A stretch of 13,051 nt of DNA from Bordetella parapertussis (GTDB lineage Bacteria > Pseudomonadota > Gammaproteobacteria > Burkholderiales > Burkholderiaceae_C), in assembly GCA_945882755.1 (NCBI GenBank), contig CAMCWS010000061.1, forward strand, positions 1-13,051. The letters run 5' to 3'. This document shows positions 6,365 to 13,051 of the stretch, piece by piece (positions within the stretch are counted from its first letter, which is position 1; each line of letters starts with the position of its first letter). The notes under the pieces were generated by a model, which saw nothing but the letters and a program-made list of their open reading frames with translations, had not been told where the DNA came from and did not search any database. The translations under genes and the position numbers were made by a program.

Positions 6365-7553
6365 ATTCTTTCAAAACCTCGTCAGTGTGTTGCCCCAATG
6401 AAGGGGGCGGCAAATCGCGCCTGACGGGAGTTTGGCTCAGCTTCATAGGGCTGGCGACCAAATCAAGGGGCACACCCAATCCATGCTGCCAGTGGTCAAC
6501 CATTTGGCGAGCTTGAATATGCGGGTCGGCAAACACTTCGGCCAAGTTGTTGATGGGGCCGCAAGGCACTTTGGCAGCTTCAAGGGCTTCAAGCCATAAA
6601 TATTTTCCACGCTTGATCAAAACATCTGCAATCATGGGAACCAACACATTGCGGTGTCTTACCCTGTCTTGGTTACGCACAAAGCGCGGATCTTGCGACC
6701 AATCAGCACGGCCAATGACCTCACAGAGCTTGGCGAATTGGCCATCATTGCCCACCGCCACAATCACAAAATCTCGCTCCCCCGACGCTTTGGGCGCTGT
6801 TTCAAACACTTGGTAAGGCACGATATTCAAATGGGCATTCCCCATGCGTTGCGGAGGCGCAGAAGTAGCGCCATTAACCAAAAAATTAGCCCCCAAATTG
6901 GCCAGCATGGCCACTTGCGTGTCCAAAAGCGCCATGTCAATGTGTTGGCCTGTGCCTGTTCTTTCGGCATGGCGAATAGCCGCCAGGATGGCGACAGTGG
7001 CATACATGCCGGTGAACAAATCCGCCACTGCAACCCCCACCTTTTGTGGGCCACCACCTGCATCGTCTCGCTCGCCGGTGACACTCATTAAGCCCCCCAT
7101 GGCTTGGACGGCAAAGTCATACCCTGCACGCTCTCTGTAAGGACCAGTTTGGCCAAAGCCCGTGATGCTGCAGTAGACCAGCTTGGGGTTGATGGCCTTG
7201 AGGGTGGCGTAGTCCAAGCCATAGCGGGACATATCGCCAACTTTGTAATTTTCAACAAACACATGACTGTGCAATGCCAGCGAGCGAATCAAGCCTTGAC
7301 CCTGAGGCGAGGCAATATCGCAAGTCATGGACCGTTTATTTCGATTGGCACCGAGGTAGTAAGCAGATTCAGCGGAATCGCGCCCTTGGGTATCGTGCAA
7401 AAAAGGCGGCCCCCAGCCTCGGGTGTCATCCCCGGTCAGAGGGCGTTCTACCTTGACCACATCAGCACCCAAATCAGCCAATATTTGGGTCGACCAAGGA
7501 CCGGCCAAGACCCGAGACAAATCCAATACGCGTATGCCGTCTAAAGAGTTCAT
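6309..7553 (-). CDS. Class III (CaiB/BaiF family) CoA-transferase, SUGCT-like
   Basis: Family III CoA-transferases move CoA between carboxylic acids through an aspartyl-CoA anhydride. The product is 414 residues, a normal length. The N-terminal Rossmann-like part has VLDLSRVLAGPWSTQ and ADLGADVVKVERP (residues about 9-38), then GDDTRGWGPPF. YCSITGFGQTGPY (127-139) is typical. Asp178 in GVAVADLFTGMYA aligns with the catalytic Asp169 of formyl-CoA transferase. GDDTRGWGPPF, the NRNKRS motif, NIVPYQVF and VPCGPINNL resemble, from memory, succinate-hydroxymethylglutarate (glutarate) CoA-transferase SUGCT more than formyl- or carnitine-CoA transferases; the substrate remains unproven. The ATG at 7553 was chosen because the protein then starts as relatives do. 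Sixteen extra residues are possible upstream but have no family look. No clear Shine-Dalgarno is visible. It is a single-gene unit, divergent from the PTS genes. Confidence 0.92.
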   Translation of the reverse strand: MNSLDGIRVLDLSRVLAGPWSTQILADLGADVVKVERPLTGDDTRGWGPPFLHDTQGRDSAESAYYLGANRNKRSMTCDIASPQGQGLIRSLALHSHVFVENYKVGDMSRYGLDYATLKAINPKLVYCSITGFGQTGPYRERAGYDFAVQAMGGLMSVTGERDDAGGGPQKVGVAVADLFTGMYATVAILAAIRHAERTGTGQHIDMALLDTQVAMLANLGANFLVNGATSAPPQRMGNAHLNIVPYQVFETAPKASGERDFVIVAVGNDGQFAKLCEVIGRADWSQDPRFVRNQDRVRHRNVLVPMIADVLIKRGKYLWLEALEAAKVPCGPINNLAEVFADPHIQARQMVDHWQHGLGVPLDLVASPMKLSQTPVRRDLPPPSLGQHTDEVLKEWLGFEPSQCEALRQATAI

Positions 7554-7562
7554 GCACAGATT

Positions 7563-7591
7563 ATTGCAAAGCAATGTGCGCGGGTGATAAT
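7563..7591 (+). promoter_or_regulatory. Candidate promoter with overlapping dyad upstream of the PTS genes
   Basis: TTGCAA (7564-7569, 4/6 match to the -35 consensus) is separated by 16 nt from GATAAT (7586-7591, 5/6 match to the -10), preceded by G/T-rich sequence. Transcription would start near 7598, leaving a leader of only about 16 nt before the EIIA ATG. The -35 lies inside a perfect short palindrome, ATTGC-AAA-GCAAT (7563-7575), which could be an operator. The 60-nt region also serves the divergent CoA-transferase, for which I see no good promoter. Confidence 0.4.
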
Positions 7592-7613
7592 CCAATGGCA
7601 ATTACAAATAAAC

Positions 7614-8024
7614 ATGAGCACACGCATTCTTCTCATTGCACATGCACCATTGGCCACTGCCCTGAAGGCGTGTGCCTTGCACGTCTTCCCAGATTGCGCA
7701 CAAGCCGTCATCGCAATAGACGTGCAAGCCGACGCATCGCCTGAAGAGACTTTACTGACCGCACAAAAGCTAATTAGCGAGCCTATTGACCAAAACACCT
7801 TGGTATTGACAGACATCTTTGGTGCCACGCCTGCCAATGTGGCCAAGCGATTGGTCGATGGTGTTCAGTCACGCTTGATTGCTGGTGTGAATTTACCCAT
7901 GTTGTTGCGAACTGTCTGCTATCGCCATGAGCCCCTTGACGTCTTGACCCAGCGTGCATTGTCTGGAGGCACCCAAGGCGTGATGCAAGTGGCTTGTGAA
8001 AAAGAAGTCCCTCTTTCCTCTTAA
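7614..8024 (+). CDS. PTS EIIA component, mannose/fructose (ManX) family
   Basis: A cytoplasmic phosphocarrier that accepts phosphate from HPr. The 136-residue protein is a single EIIA-Man domain. His10 in LLIAHAPL corresponds to the phosphorylated His10 of E. coli ManX. Asp67 in VLTDIFGATPAN (64-75) and the GVNLPMLL strand (91-98) are the other family hallmarks. The ATG at 7614 was chosen over an in-frame GTG at 7584, because it puts the histidine at position 10. There is no good Shine-Dalgarno before it. It lies 7 nt before ptsH, and no EIIB or EIIC gene is in the window. It is therefore likely a regulatory rather than sugar-transport component, as proposed for similar betaproteobacterial clusters. 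Confidence 0.93.
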   Translation: MSTRILLIAHAPLATALKACALHVFPDCAQAVIAIDVQADASPEETLLTAQKLISEPIDQNTLVLTDIFGATPANVAKRLVDGVQSRLIAGVNLPMLLRTVCYRHEPLDVLTQRALSGGTQGVMQVACEKEVPLSS

Positions 8025-8031
8025 GTGAAAT

Positions 8032-8301
8032 ATGCTGAAACAAACCACAAGAGTCATTAACAAATTAGGCCTTCATGCCAGGGCTTCGGCCAAACTCACC
8101 AAAATCGCTGGTGCATTTCCATGCCAAGTATGGATCAGCAAAGGCGAGCGACGCGTCAATGCGAAAAGCATCATGGGCGTCATGATGCTGGCCGCTGGCA
8201 TTGGCAGCGAAATTGAAATTGAAACCGACGGTGATCAAGAAGCGCAGGCCATGGACGCTTTGCTGGCTTTGTTAGCAGACAAGTTCGGCGAAGGCGAGTA
8301 A
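8032..8301 (+). CDS. ptsH: Phosphocarrier protein HPr
   Basis: HPr passes phosphate from Enzyme I to EIIA proteins. The 89 residues match the family. His15 in NKLGLHARAS is the phosphorylated histidine, followed by the conserved Arg17. Ser46 in NAKSIMGVMML sits at the regulatory site that HPr kinase/phosphorylase (HprK) modifies in Gram-positives and many proteobacteria, and the surrounding motif is well kept. No hprK is in this window. Only a weak Shine-Dalgarno (AAGTGA) lies between the EIIA stop and the ATG, 7 nt apart. It stands 4 nt upstream of ptsI. Confidence 0.97.
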   Translation: MLKQTTRVINKLGLHARASAKLTKIAGAFPCQVWISKGERRVNAKSIMGVMMLAAGIGSEIEIETDGDQEAQAMDALLALLADKFGEGE

Positions 8302-8305
8302 AGCC

Positions 8306-10066
8306 ATGACCTTTTCCATTCACGGTTTGGCAGTTGCGCGTGGCATTGCCATAGGGCGCGCCGTGCTGGTGGCCTCAAGCCGTGTGGATGTGGCGCATTA
8401 CTTCATCGAGCCCCAGCAAATTGAACAAGAGTTAGAGCGCATCAACCAGTCCCGCCATGCTGTGATGCTGGAAGTTCAGCGCATACAAAAAACCGTGCCC
8501 AAGGATGCGCCGCCCGAGCTTTCAGCGCTGCTGGAGGTGCATTTGATGCTCTTGCAAGACGAAATGCTGGCCGACGGCGTCAAGCATTGGGTAACCGAGC
8601 GTTTGTACAACGCTGAGTGGGCCTTAACCTCACAGCTGGAAGTTGTCTCGCGTCAGTTCGATGACATGGAAGATGCTTATTTGCGCGAACGCAAAGGCGA
8701 TCTAGAGCAAGTGGTGGAGCGTTTGCTGCGCCATATGAAGGGCTTGCCCACCAGTTTGCCGCAACCCGCACAGCGCAAACCTGGCACATGGCAGCAAGAT
8801 CAATTGTTAGACGACAGCCATGATGTGCCTTTGGTGTTGATCGCCCACGATTTGTCGCCAGCAGACATGCTGCAATTCAAGCAAAGCGTGTTTGCAGGTT
8901 TTGTCACTGATGTTGGTGGCAAGACCTCGCATACCGCCATCGTTGCAAGAAGTTTGGACATACCTGCAGTGGTGGGTGCACGAAATGCCAGCCATTTGGT
9001 GCACCAAGACGACTGGGTCATCATCGATGGCGACGCTGGCGTGATCATCGTCAGTCCTTCCCCCATCATCTTGGCCGAATACGCTTTCAAGCAACGTCAG
9101 GCTCAGCTTGAACGTGAACGCCTCACACGCTTACGACACACGCCATCGGTCACCTTGGACGGTCAAAAAATTCAGTTATTGGCCAATATCGAATTACCTG
9201 AAGACGCGGCGGTGGCTCTGTCTGTGGGCGCGGTCGGCGTGGGTTTGTTTCGCAGTGAATTCTTATTCATGGGCCGCGAGGGCCAGTTACCAGACGAAGA
9301 AGAACAATACCAAGCCTATAAGCGAGCTGTCGAGGGCATGAAGGGTTTGCCTGTCACCATCCGCACGGTCGACGTGGGTGCAGACAAACCTTTAGACCGA
9401 ACCACCAAAGACGAGGCTCACCTGAACCCCGCCTTGGGCTTGCGCGCTATCCGTTGGAGCTTGGCGGACCCAAGCATGTTCTTGAGCCAATTACGCGCAA
9501 TCTTGCGTTCAGCTTTGCATGGCCCAGTGAATTTGCTGATCCCTATGTTGGCGCATACCCGCGAAATCCATCAGACATTTGTCTTGCTGGCCCAAGCGCG
9601 GGAACAGCTTGACAAAAAGGGCGTGGCATACGGCCCCGTCAAAGTTGGCGCAATGATCGAGGTGCCAGCAGCAGCACTTAATTTGCTGGTGTTTTTAAAG
9701 TACTTTGATTATTTATCGGTAGGTACCAACGACCTCATCCAATACACCTTGGCGATTGACCGCGCTGATGAGCAAGTGGCGCATTTGTATGACCCTTTGC
9801 ATCCCGCTATCTTGCAATTGGTGGCCAACACCATTGCGCAAGGCGTGGCAGCAGGCAAAGACATCAGCTTGTGTGGCGAAATGGCGGGTGACCCCACCCT
9901 CACACGTTTGTTGCTGGGCCTTGGGTTGCGCCAGTTTTCTATGCACCCCACTCAGATTTTGCGCGTTAAACAAGAAGTCTTACGAGCTGACGCTGGGCGT
10001 TTAAGCGCTTGGGCCAAGCGCGTTATGGCGGCCGAAGACCCTGCAGCCGAAATACTGATCCCTTAA
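8306..10066 (+). CDS. ptsI: PTS Enzyme I, phosphoenolpyruvate-protein phosphotransferase
   Basis: Enzyme I autophosphorylates from PEP and passes phosphate to HPr, the entry step of the PTS. The 586 residues show the full architecture. The N-terminal HPr-binding helical domain and swivelling phosphohistidine domain carry His209 in GGKTSHTAIVARS (E. coli His189). The C-terminal PEP-binding TIM barrel has GVGLFRSEFLFM (Arg316), TIRTVDVGADKP (Arg353), SVGTNDLIQYTLAIDR (Asn475, Asp476) and Cys523 in SLCGEMAGDP (E. coli Cys502). All catalytic residues are intact. No GAF domain precedes it, so it is not the nitrogen-PTS PtsP. It overlaps the convergent NUDIX gene by the stop codons, with no terminator between. 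Confidence 0.97.
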   Translation: MTFSIHGLAVARGIAIGRAVLVASSRVDVAHYFIEPQQIEQELERINQSRHAVMLEVQRIQKTVPKDAPPELSALLEVHLMLLQDEMLADGVKHWVTERLYNAEWALTSQLEVVSRQFDDMEDAYLRERKGDLEQVVERLLRHMKGLPTSLPQPAQRKPGTWQQDQLLDDSHDVPLVLIAHDLSPADMLQFKQSVFAGFVTDVGGKTSHTAIVARSLDIPAVVGARNASHLVHQDDWVIIDGDAGVIIVSPSPIILAEYAFKQRQAQLERERLTRLRHTPSVTLDGQKIQLLANIELPEDAAVALSVGAVGVGLFRSEFLFMGREGQLPDEEEQYQAYKRAVEGMKGLPVTIRTVDVGADKPLDRTTKDEAHLNPALGLRAIRWSLADPSMFLSQLRAILRSALHGPVNLLIPMLAHTREIHQTFVLLAQAREQLDKKGVAYGPVKVGAMIEVPAAALNLLVFLKYFDYLSVGTNDLIQYTLAIDRADEQVAHLYDPLHPAILQLVANTIAQGVAAGKDISLCGEMAGDPTLTRLLLGLGLRQFSMHPTQILRVKQEVLRADAGRLSAWAKRVMAAEDPAAEILIP

Positions 10067-10557
10067 ATCAATCCCAAGACACTGTCATCGGTATACACCG
10101 TATCGAGTGGGAAACGTTGTCCACGCGCATGGTCTTGGGCGCAGCGCAGCAGTAAGCGGCTGCGATGGCGACTTTGGGTGGCTTGCATTTCCTCAATGCT
10201 CATCCACAGGGTTCGCACAATCCCATCGTCAAGCGCTCTGTTGGCTTCATGCACACCTAATTCACCTGTGAAAGCAAAACGAAGGTAAGTGATATCTTGG
10301 GCGGGTGTATCCGTCGTGGCTTGCTTTAAAAAACGTGACAGGTAAACGCCGACCAGGGCGGTTGGGGTGAAATGGAAGGCGGTCTCTTCCAGTACCTCAC
10401 GCACACAGGCTTGAAGAGGGGATTCGCCAGGGTCAAGGTGTCCGGCGGGGTTGTTGAACATCAAACCATTGGGGGTGTGCTCTTCAACCAGCAAATACTT
10501 GCCGTCTTTTTCAATGATGCCAGCAACGGTGACGCTGGGCTTCCATCTGTCCATCAT
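10063..10557 (-). CDS. NUDIX hydrolase, NudJ-like phosphatase
   Basis: NUDIX enzymes hydrolyse nucleoside diphosphates linked to other groups using Mg2+. The 164-residue protein has the signature G-x5-E-x7-RE-x2-EE: Gly39, Glu45, then REVLEET with Arg53, Glu54, Glu57 and Glu58. The usual Gly of the final EExG is Ala60. The start SVTVAGIIEKDGKYLLVEE and the NNPAGHLDPGE block resemble E. coli NudJ (YmfB), a phosphatase active on nucleoside di- and triphosphates and on the thiamine precursor HMP-PP. GQRFPLDTVY near the end also matches that family. Two adjacent ATGs (10557 or 10554) can start it. It is transcribed toward ptsI and away from pntAA. Substrate is unknown; the family call is firm. 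Confidence 0.92.
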   Translation of the reverse strand: MMDRWKPSVTVAGIIEKDGKYLLVEEHTPNGLMFNNPAGHLDPGESPLQACVREVLEETAFHFTPTALVGVYLSRFLKQATTDTPAQDITYLRFAFTGELGVHEANRALDDGIVRTLWMSIEEMQATQSRHRSRLLLRCAQDHARGQRFPLDTVYTDDSVLGLI

Positions 10558-10633
10558 GGTGCAAAATCACCCCTTTGTCAGGGCGCCTTGTGAATCTGCG
10601 ATGATTCTCGCCCATTGAGTGGAGGAGATAACC

Positions 10634-11764
10634 ATGCGGATTGGCGTGCCTGCCGAAACCACGGCGGGCGAAACCCGTGTTGCCGTGACACCAGAGACGG
10701 CTAAAAAAATCATTGCCCAAGGGCATCAAATGCTTGTTCAGTCAGGTGCTGGCGTAGCCGCCAGTGTGACCGATGCCGCCTTTGAGGCCGTCGGTGCGCA
10801 AATCACCGACGCTGCTGGCGCTTTAGGGGCCGAACTGGTATTGAAAGTGCGATCACCTTCTGCCTCAGAGTTGGGCCACATGAAACCTGGCTCTGCTTTG
10901 GTGGGCATGCTCAACCCGTTTGATGCTGAAGGCTTGCAACGCCTAGCCACTGCGGGTTTGACCAGCTTTGCGCTGGAAGCCGCACCGCGCACCACCCGTG
11001 CGCAAAGCATGGACGTGCTGTCCTCGCAAGCCAATATCGCCGGCTACAAGGCTGTGATGATGGCGGCCGACAAATACCAACGCTTCTTTCCCATGCTGAT
11101 GACGGCAGCCGGTACGGTCAAGGCCGCTCGCGTGGTTATTTTGGGCGTGGGCGTGGCCGGCTTGCAAGCGATTGCCACCGCCAAACGTTTGGGCGCGGTG
11201 ATTGAAGCCTCAGACGTGCGCCCCAGCGTGAAAGAGCAGGTCGAGTCACTCGGTGCCAAATTCATTGACGTGCCATACGAAACCGCCGAAGAAAAAGAAG
11301 CCGCTGAAGGTGTGGGCGGCTATGCCCGTCCCATGCCGCAAAGCTGGCTGGACCGCCAAAAAGCCGAGGTGGCCAAACGTGTCGCCATGGCCGATGTGGT
11401 CATCTCTACCGCCTTGATCCCTGGCCGCGCGGCACCGGTGTTGATCACCGAAGAGATGGTCAAGAGCATGAAGCCCGGCTCGGTCATCGTCGATTTGGCC
11501 GCTGGCAAAGGCGCCAACGGCGTGGGCGGCAACTGCCCGCTGACCGAGACTGACCAAACCGTGGTCAAGCACGGCGTGACCTTGGTGGGCGACACCAATT
11601 TGCCAGCCTTGGTCGCTGCTGACGCCTCGGCGCTGTATGCACGCAATGTGCTGGACTTTTTGAAATTGGTGTTGCCCAAAGACAAGGGTTTCACTGTTGA
11701 CATGGAAGACGACATCGTGGCCGCGTGTTTGATGACACAAGGCGGCGAGGTCAAAAGGAAATAA
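10634..11764 (+). CDS. pntAA: NAD(P) transhydrogenase subunit alpha part 1 (NAD-binding domain I)
   Basis: The soluble domain I of the proton-translocating transhydrogenase binds NAD(H) and exchanges hydride with NADP(H) on domain III. The 376 residues start MRIGVPAET and contain [20 protein letters not shown] (119-138, the RQD-loop region) and a Rossmann fold with [10 protein letters not shown] (171-180). [13 protein letters not shown] and [21 protein letters not shown] follow. There are no membrane segments, so the alpha subunit is split as in Rhodospirillum rubrum, rather than the fused PntA of E. coli. The ATG at 10634 has a near-perfect GGAGGAG Shine-Dalgarno 6 nt upstream. Two nucleotides separate it from pntAB. 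A weak promoter (TTGTCA 10575-10580, 19 nt, GATGAT) is possible. Confidence 0.96.
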   Translation: MRIGVPAETTAGETRVAVTPETAKKIIAQGHQMLVQSGAGVAASVTDAAFEAVGAQITDAAGALGAELVLKVRSPSASELGHMKPGSALVGMLNPFDAEGLQRLATAGLTSFALEAAPRTTRAQSMDVLSSQANIAGYKAVMMAADKYQRFFPMLMTAAGTVKAARVVILGVGVAGLQAIATAKRLGAVIEASDVRPSVKEQVESLGAKFIDVPYETAEEKEAAEGVGGYARPMPQSWLDRQKAEVAKRVAMADVVISTALIPGRAAPVLITEEMVKSMKPGSVIVDLAAGKGANGVGGNCPLTETDQTVVKHGVTLVGDTNLPALVAADASALYARNVLDFLKLVLPKDKGFTVDMEDDIVAACLMTQGGEVKRK

Positions 11765-11766
11765 GC

Positions 11767-12069
11767 ATGGACCACACCGTCACCAACCTCATTATTTTTG
11801 TGCTGGCCATTTACGTGGGTTACCACGTGGTCTGGAACGTCACCCCCGCTTTGCACACGCCGCTGATGGCGGTGACCAATGCGGTCTCGGCCATCATCAT
11901 CGTGGGCGCCATGTTGGCCGCAGCCCTCACTGTCACCCCCTTGGGCAAAACCATGGGCGTGCTGGCCGTGGCGCTGGCAGCTGTGAATGTGTTCGGTGGC
12001 TTTTTGGTCACCCGGCGCATGCTGGAGATGTTCAAGAAAAAAGCCCCCAAAGCAGGAGCTGACACATGA
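11767..12069 (+). CDS. pntAB: NAD(P) transhydrogenase subunit alpha part 2 (membrane domain II)
   Basis: The small membrane half of the alpha subunit helps form the proton channel with PntB. The 100 residues contain three hydrophobic helices (about 6-23, 35-55, 61-82). The family blocks are [20 protein letters not shown] and [19 protein letters not shown], followed by a short basic tail. The ATG at 11767 follows the pntAA stop by 2 nt, with AAAAGGA at the end of pntAA as Shine-Dalgarno. Its TGA overlaps the pntB ATG (ATGA), consistent with coupled, stoichiometric synthesis. Confidence 0.95.
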   Translation: MDHTVTNLIIFVLAIYVGYHVVWNVTPALHTPLMAVTNAVSAIIIVGAMLAAALTVTPLGKTMGVLAVALAAVNVFGGFLVTRRMLEMFKKKAPKAGADT

Positions 12070-13051
12070 GCATGAACCTCGTCGTCCTCTTGTATTTGGT
12101 GGCCAGCATTTGCTTTATTCAGGCCTTGAAAGGCTTGTCGCACCCCACCACCTCGATTCGCGGTAATTTGTTTGGCATGAGCGGCATGGCGATTGCCGTG
12201 GTCACCACTGCGGCATTGATTTTTGAGCAAGCTAAGCTGTTTGGACAGGTTGACCCTGTACAAGGCTTGGGCTGGGTGTTGCTTGGCTTGGTCATTGGCG
12301 GCGGTGCGGGTGCCATCATGGCGCAGCGCGTCGAGATGACCAAGATGCCCGAACTCGTGGCCTTCATGCACAGCATGATCGGCTTGGCGGCGGTGTTCAT
12401 CGCCATCGCGGCGGTGGTTGAACCCGCTGCCTTTGGCATCGTGGCGCAGGGCATGGGCACGCTGGACATTCCCAACGGCAACCGTTTGGAGCTGTTCTTG
12501 GGCGCGGCGATTGGTGCTATCACCTTCAGCGGCTCGGTCATTGCCTTTGGCAAGCTGTCGGGCAAATACAAATTCCGTTTGTTCCAAGGCGCGCCGGTGG
12601 TGTTTGCCGGCCAGCACATGCTGAATTTGGTGATGGGTGTGGCCACGGTCGCTCTGGGCGTGTACTTCATGTTCACCGGCAACTGGGACGCCTTCCTCAT
12701 CATGCTGGCGCTGTCCTTTGTGCTGGGCATGCTGATCATCATCCCGATTGGCGGCGCGGACATGCCGGTGGTGGTGTCCATGCTCAACAGCTACTCGGGT
12801 TGGGCGGCGGCAGGCATTGGCTTTAGCTTGAACAACAGCATGCTGATCATTGCTGGTTCGTTGGTCGGGTCATCCGGTGCGATCCTCTCCTACATCATGT
12901 GTAAGGCCATGAACCGCTCGTTCTTCAACGTCATCTTGGGTGGCTTTGGCGGCGAAGCGGGCACCGCTGCGGCTGGCAGCACCGAGCAGCGCCCAGTGAA
13001 AAGCGGCAGCGCGGATGACGCGGCGTTTATTTTGGGTAACGCCGAGACCGT
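12066..13051 (+). CDS. pntB: NAD(P) transhydrogenase subunit beta, 5' part (runs off window)
   Basis: PntB carries most of the proton-conducting membrane domain and the NADP(H)-binding domain III. The frame stays open from ATG at 12066 to the window end, 328 codons (E. coli PntB 462). Many hydrophobic helices are visible from residue 4 to about 290. His102 in [21 protein letters not shown] corresponds to the proton-channel His91 of E. coli. The [27 protein letters not shown] block and [16 protein letters not shown] are conserved. The last residues, [13 protein letters not shown], start domain III; its NADP site lies beyond the window. An alternative start is Met3. An upstream AGGAGC serves as ribosome site. 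Confidence 0.96.
   Translation, partial: MSMNLVVLLYLVASICFIQALKGLSHPTTSIRGNLFGMSGMAIAVVTTAALIFEQAKLFGQVDPVQGLGWVLLGLVIGGGAGAIMAQRVEMTKMPELVAFMHSMIGLAAVFIAIAAVVEPAAFGIVAQGMGTLDIPNGNRLELFLGAAIGAITFSGSVIAFGKLSGKYKFRLFQGAPVVFAGQHMLNLVMGVATVALGVYFMFTGNWDAFLIMLALSFVLGMLIIIPIGGADMPVVVSMLNSYSGWAAAGIGFSLNNSMLIIAGSLVGSSGAILSYIMCKAMNRSFFNVILGGFGGEAGTAAAGSTEQRPVKSGSADDAAFILGNAET

Noticed and set aside
11820..12787. Two long overlapping minus-strand frames opposite pntAB and pntB.
   Set aside because: The plus strand encodes clear transhydrogenase membrane helices here. The antisense frames lack family features and arise from biased third positions.
1..13051. Search by eye for tRNA genes, CRISPR repeats, insertion-sequence ends, toxin-antitoxin pairs or defence genes.
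   Set aside because: None was seen. Genes are tightly packed housekeeping functions with uniform codon use and no direct-repeat arrays or transposase fragments.

Overview
The window reads as a typical chromosomal stretch of a betaproteobacterium in the order Burkholderiales, most likely family Comamonadaceae (Limnohabitans/Rhodoferax-like). This rests on the ribosomal protein sequences, the long basic/Ala-Pro-rich tail on S3, a split PntAA/PntAB/PntB transhydrogenase and an EIIA(Man)-HPr-EI cluster. The assignment comes from remembered family sequences, not a search. Almost every base is accounted for by ordinary genes, with no tRNA, rRNA, CRISPR array, insertion sequence or prophage visible.

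Region 1 (1-5700, + strand) is the tail of tuf (EF-Tu) followed by the complete S10 operon: rpsJ, rplC, rplD, rplW, rplB, rpsS, rplV, rpsC, rplP, rpmC, rpsQ. Most junctions are tight, with ATGA overlaps at rplC/rplD and rplD/rplW. The exception is a 187-nt gap between rpsJ and rplC that holds a terminator-like hairpin, a good -10 element and a second hairpin near the predicted transcript start. A strong intrinsic terminator follows rpsQ, and the spc operon (rplN onwards) is not next.

Region 2 (5782-7553) holds a Prx5-type peroxiredoxin (+) facing a class III CoA-transferase (-). The CoA-transferase most resembles succinate-hydroxymethylglutarate/glutarate CoA-transferases. A long interrupted dyad at their junction could terminate the CoA-transferase message.

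Region 3 (7614-10066, +) encodes a mannose-family EIIA, HPr (ptsH) and Enzyme I (ptsI). Together these form a phosphate relay from PEP to EI to HPr to EIIA. No membrane EIIB/EIIC is present here, which suggests a regulatory PTS. A NudJ-like NUDIX hydrolase (-) converges on ptsI with overlapping stop codons.

Region 4 (10634-13051, +) is the proton-translocating NAD(P) transhydrogenase operon: pntAA, pntAB and pntB. pntB is cut by the window end before its NADP-binding domain.

I found no convincing undescribed system. The items most worth a second look are the rpsJ-rplC intergenic leader and the S3 tail.
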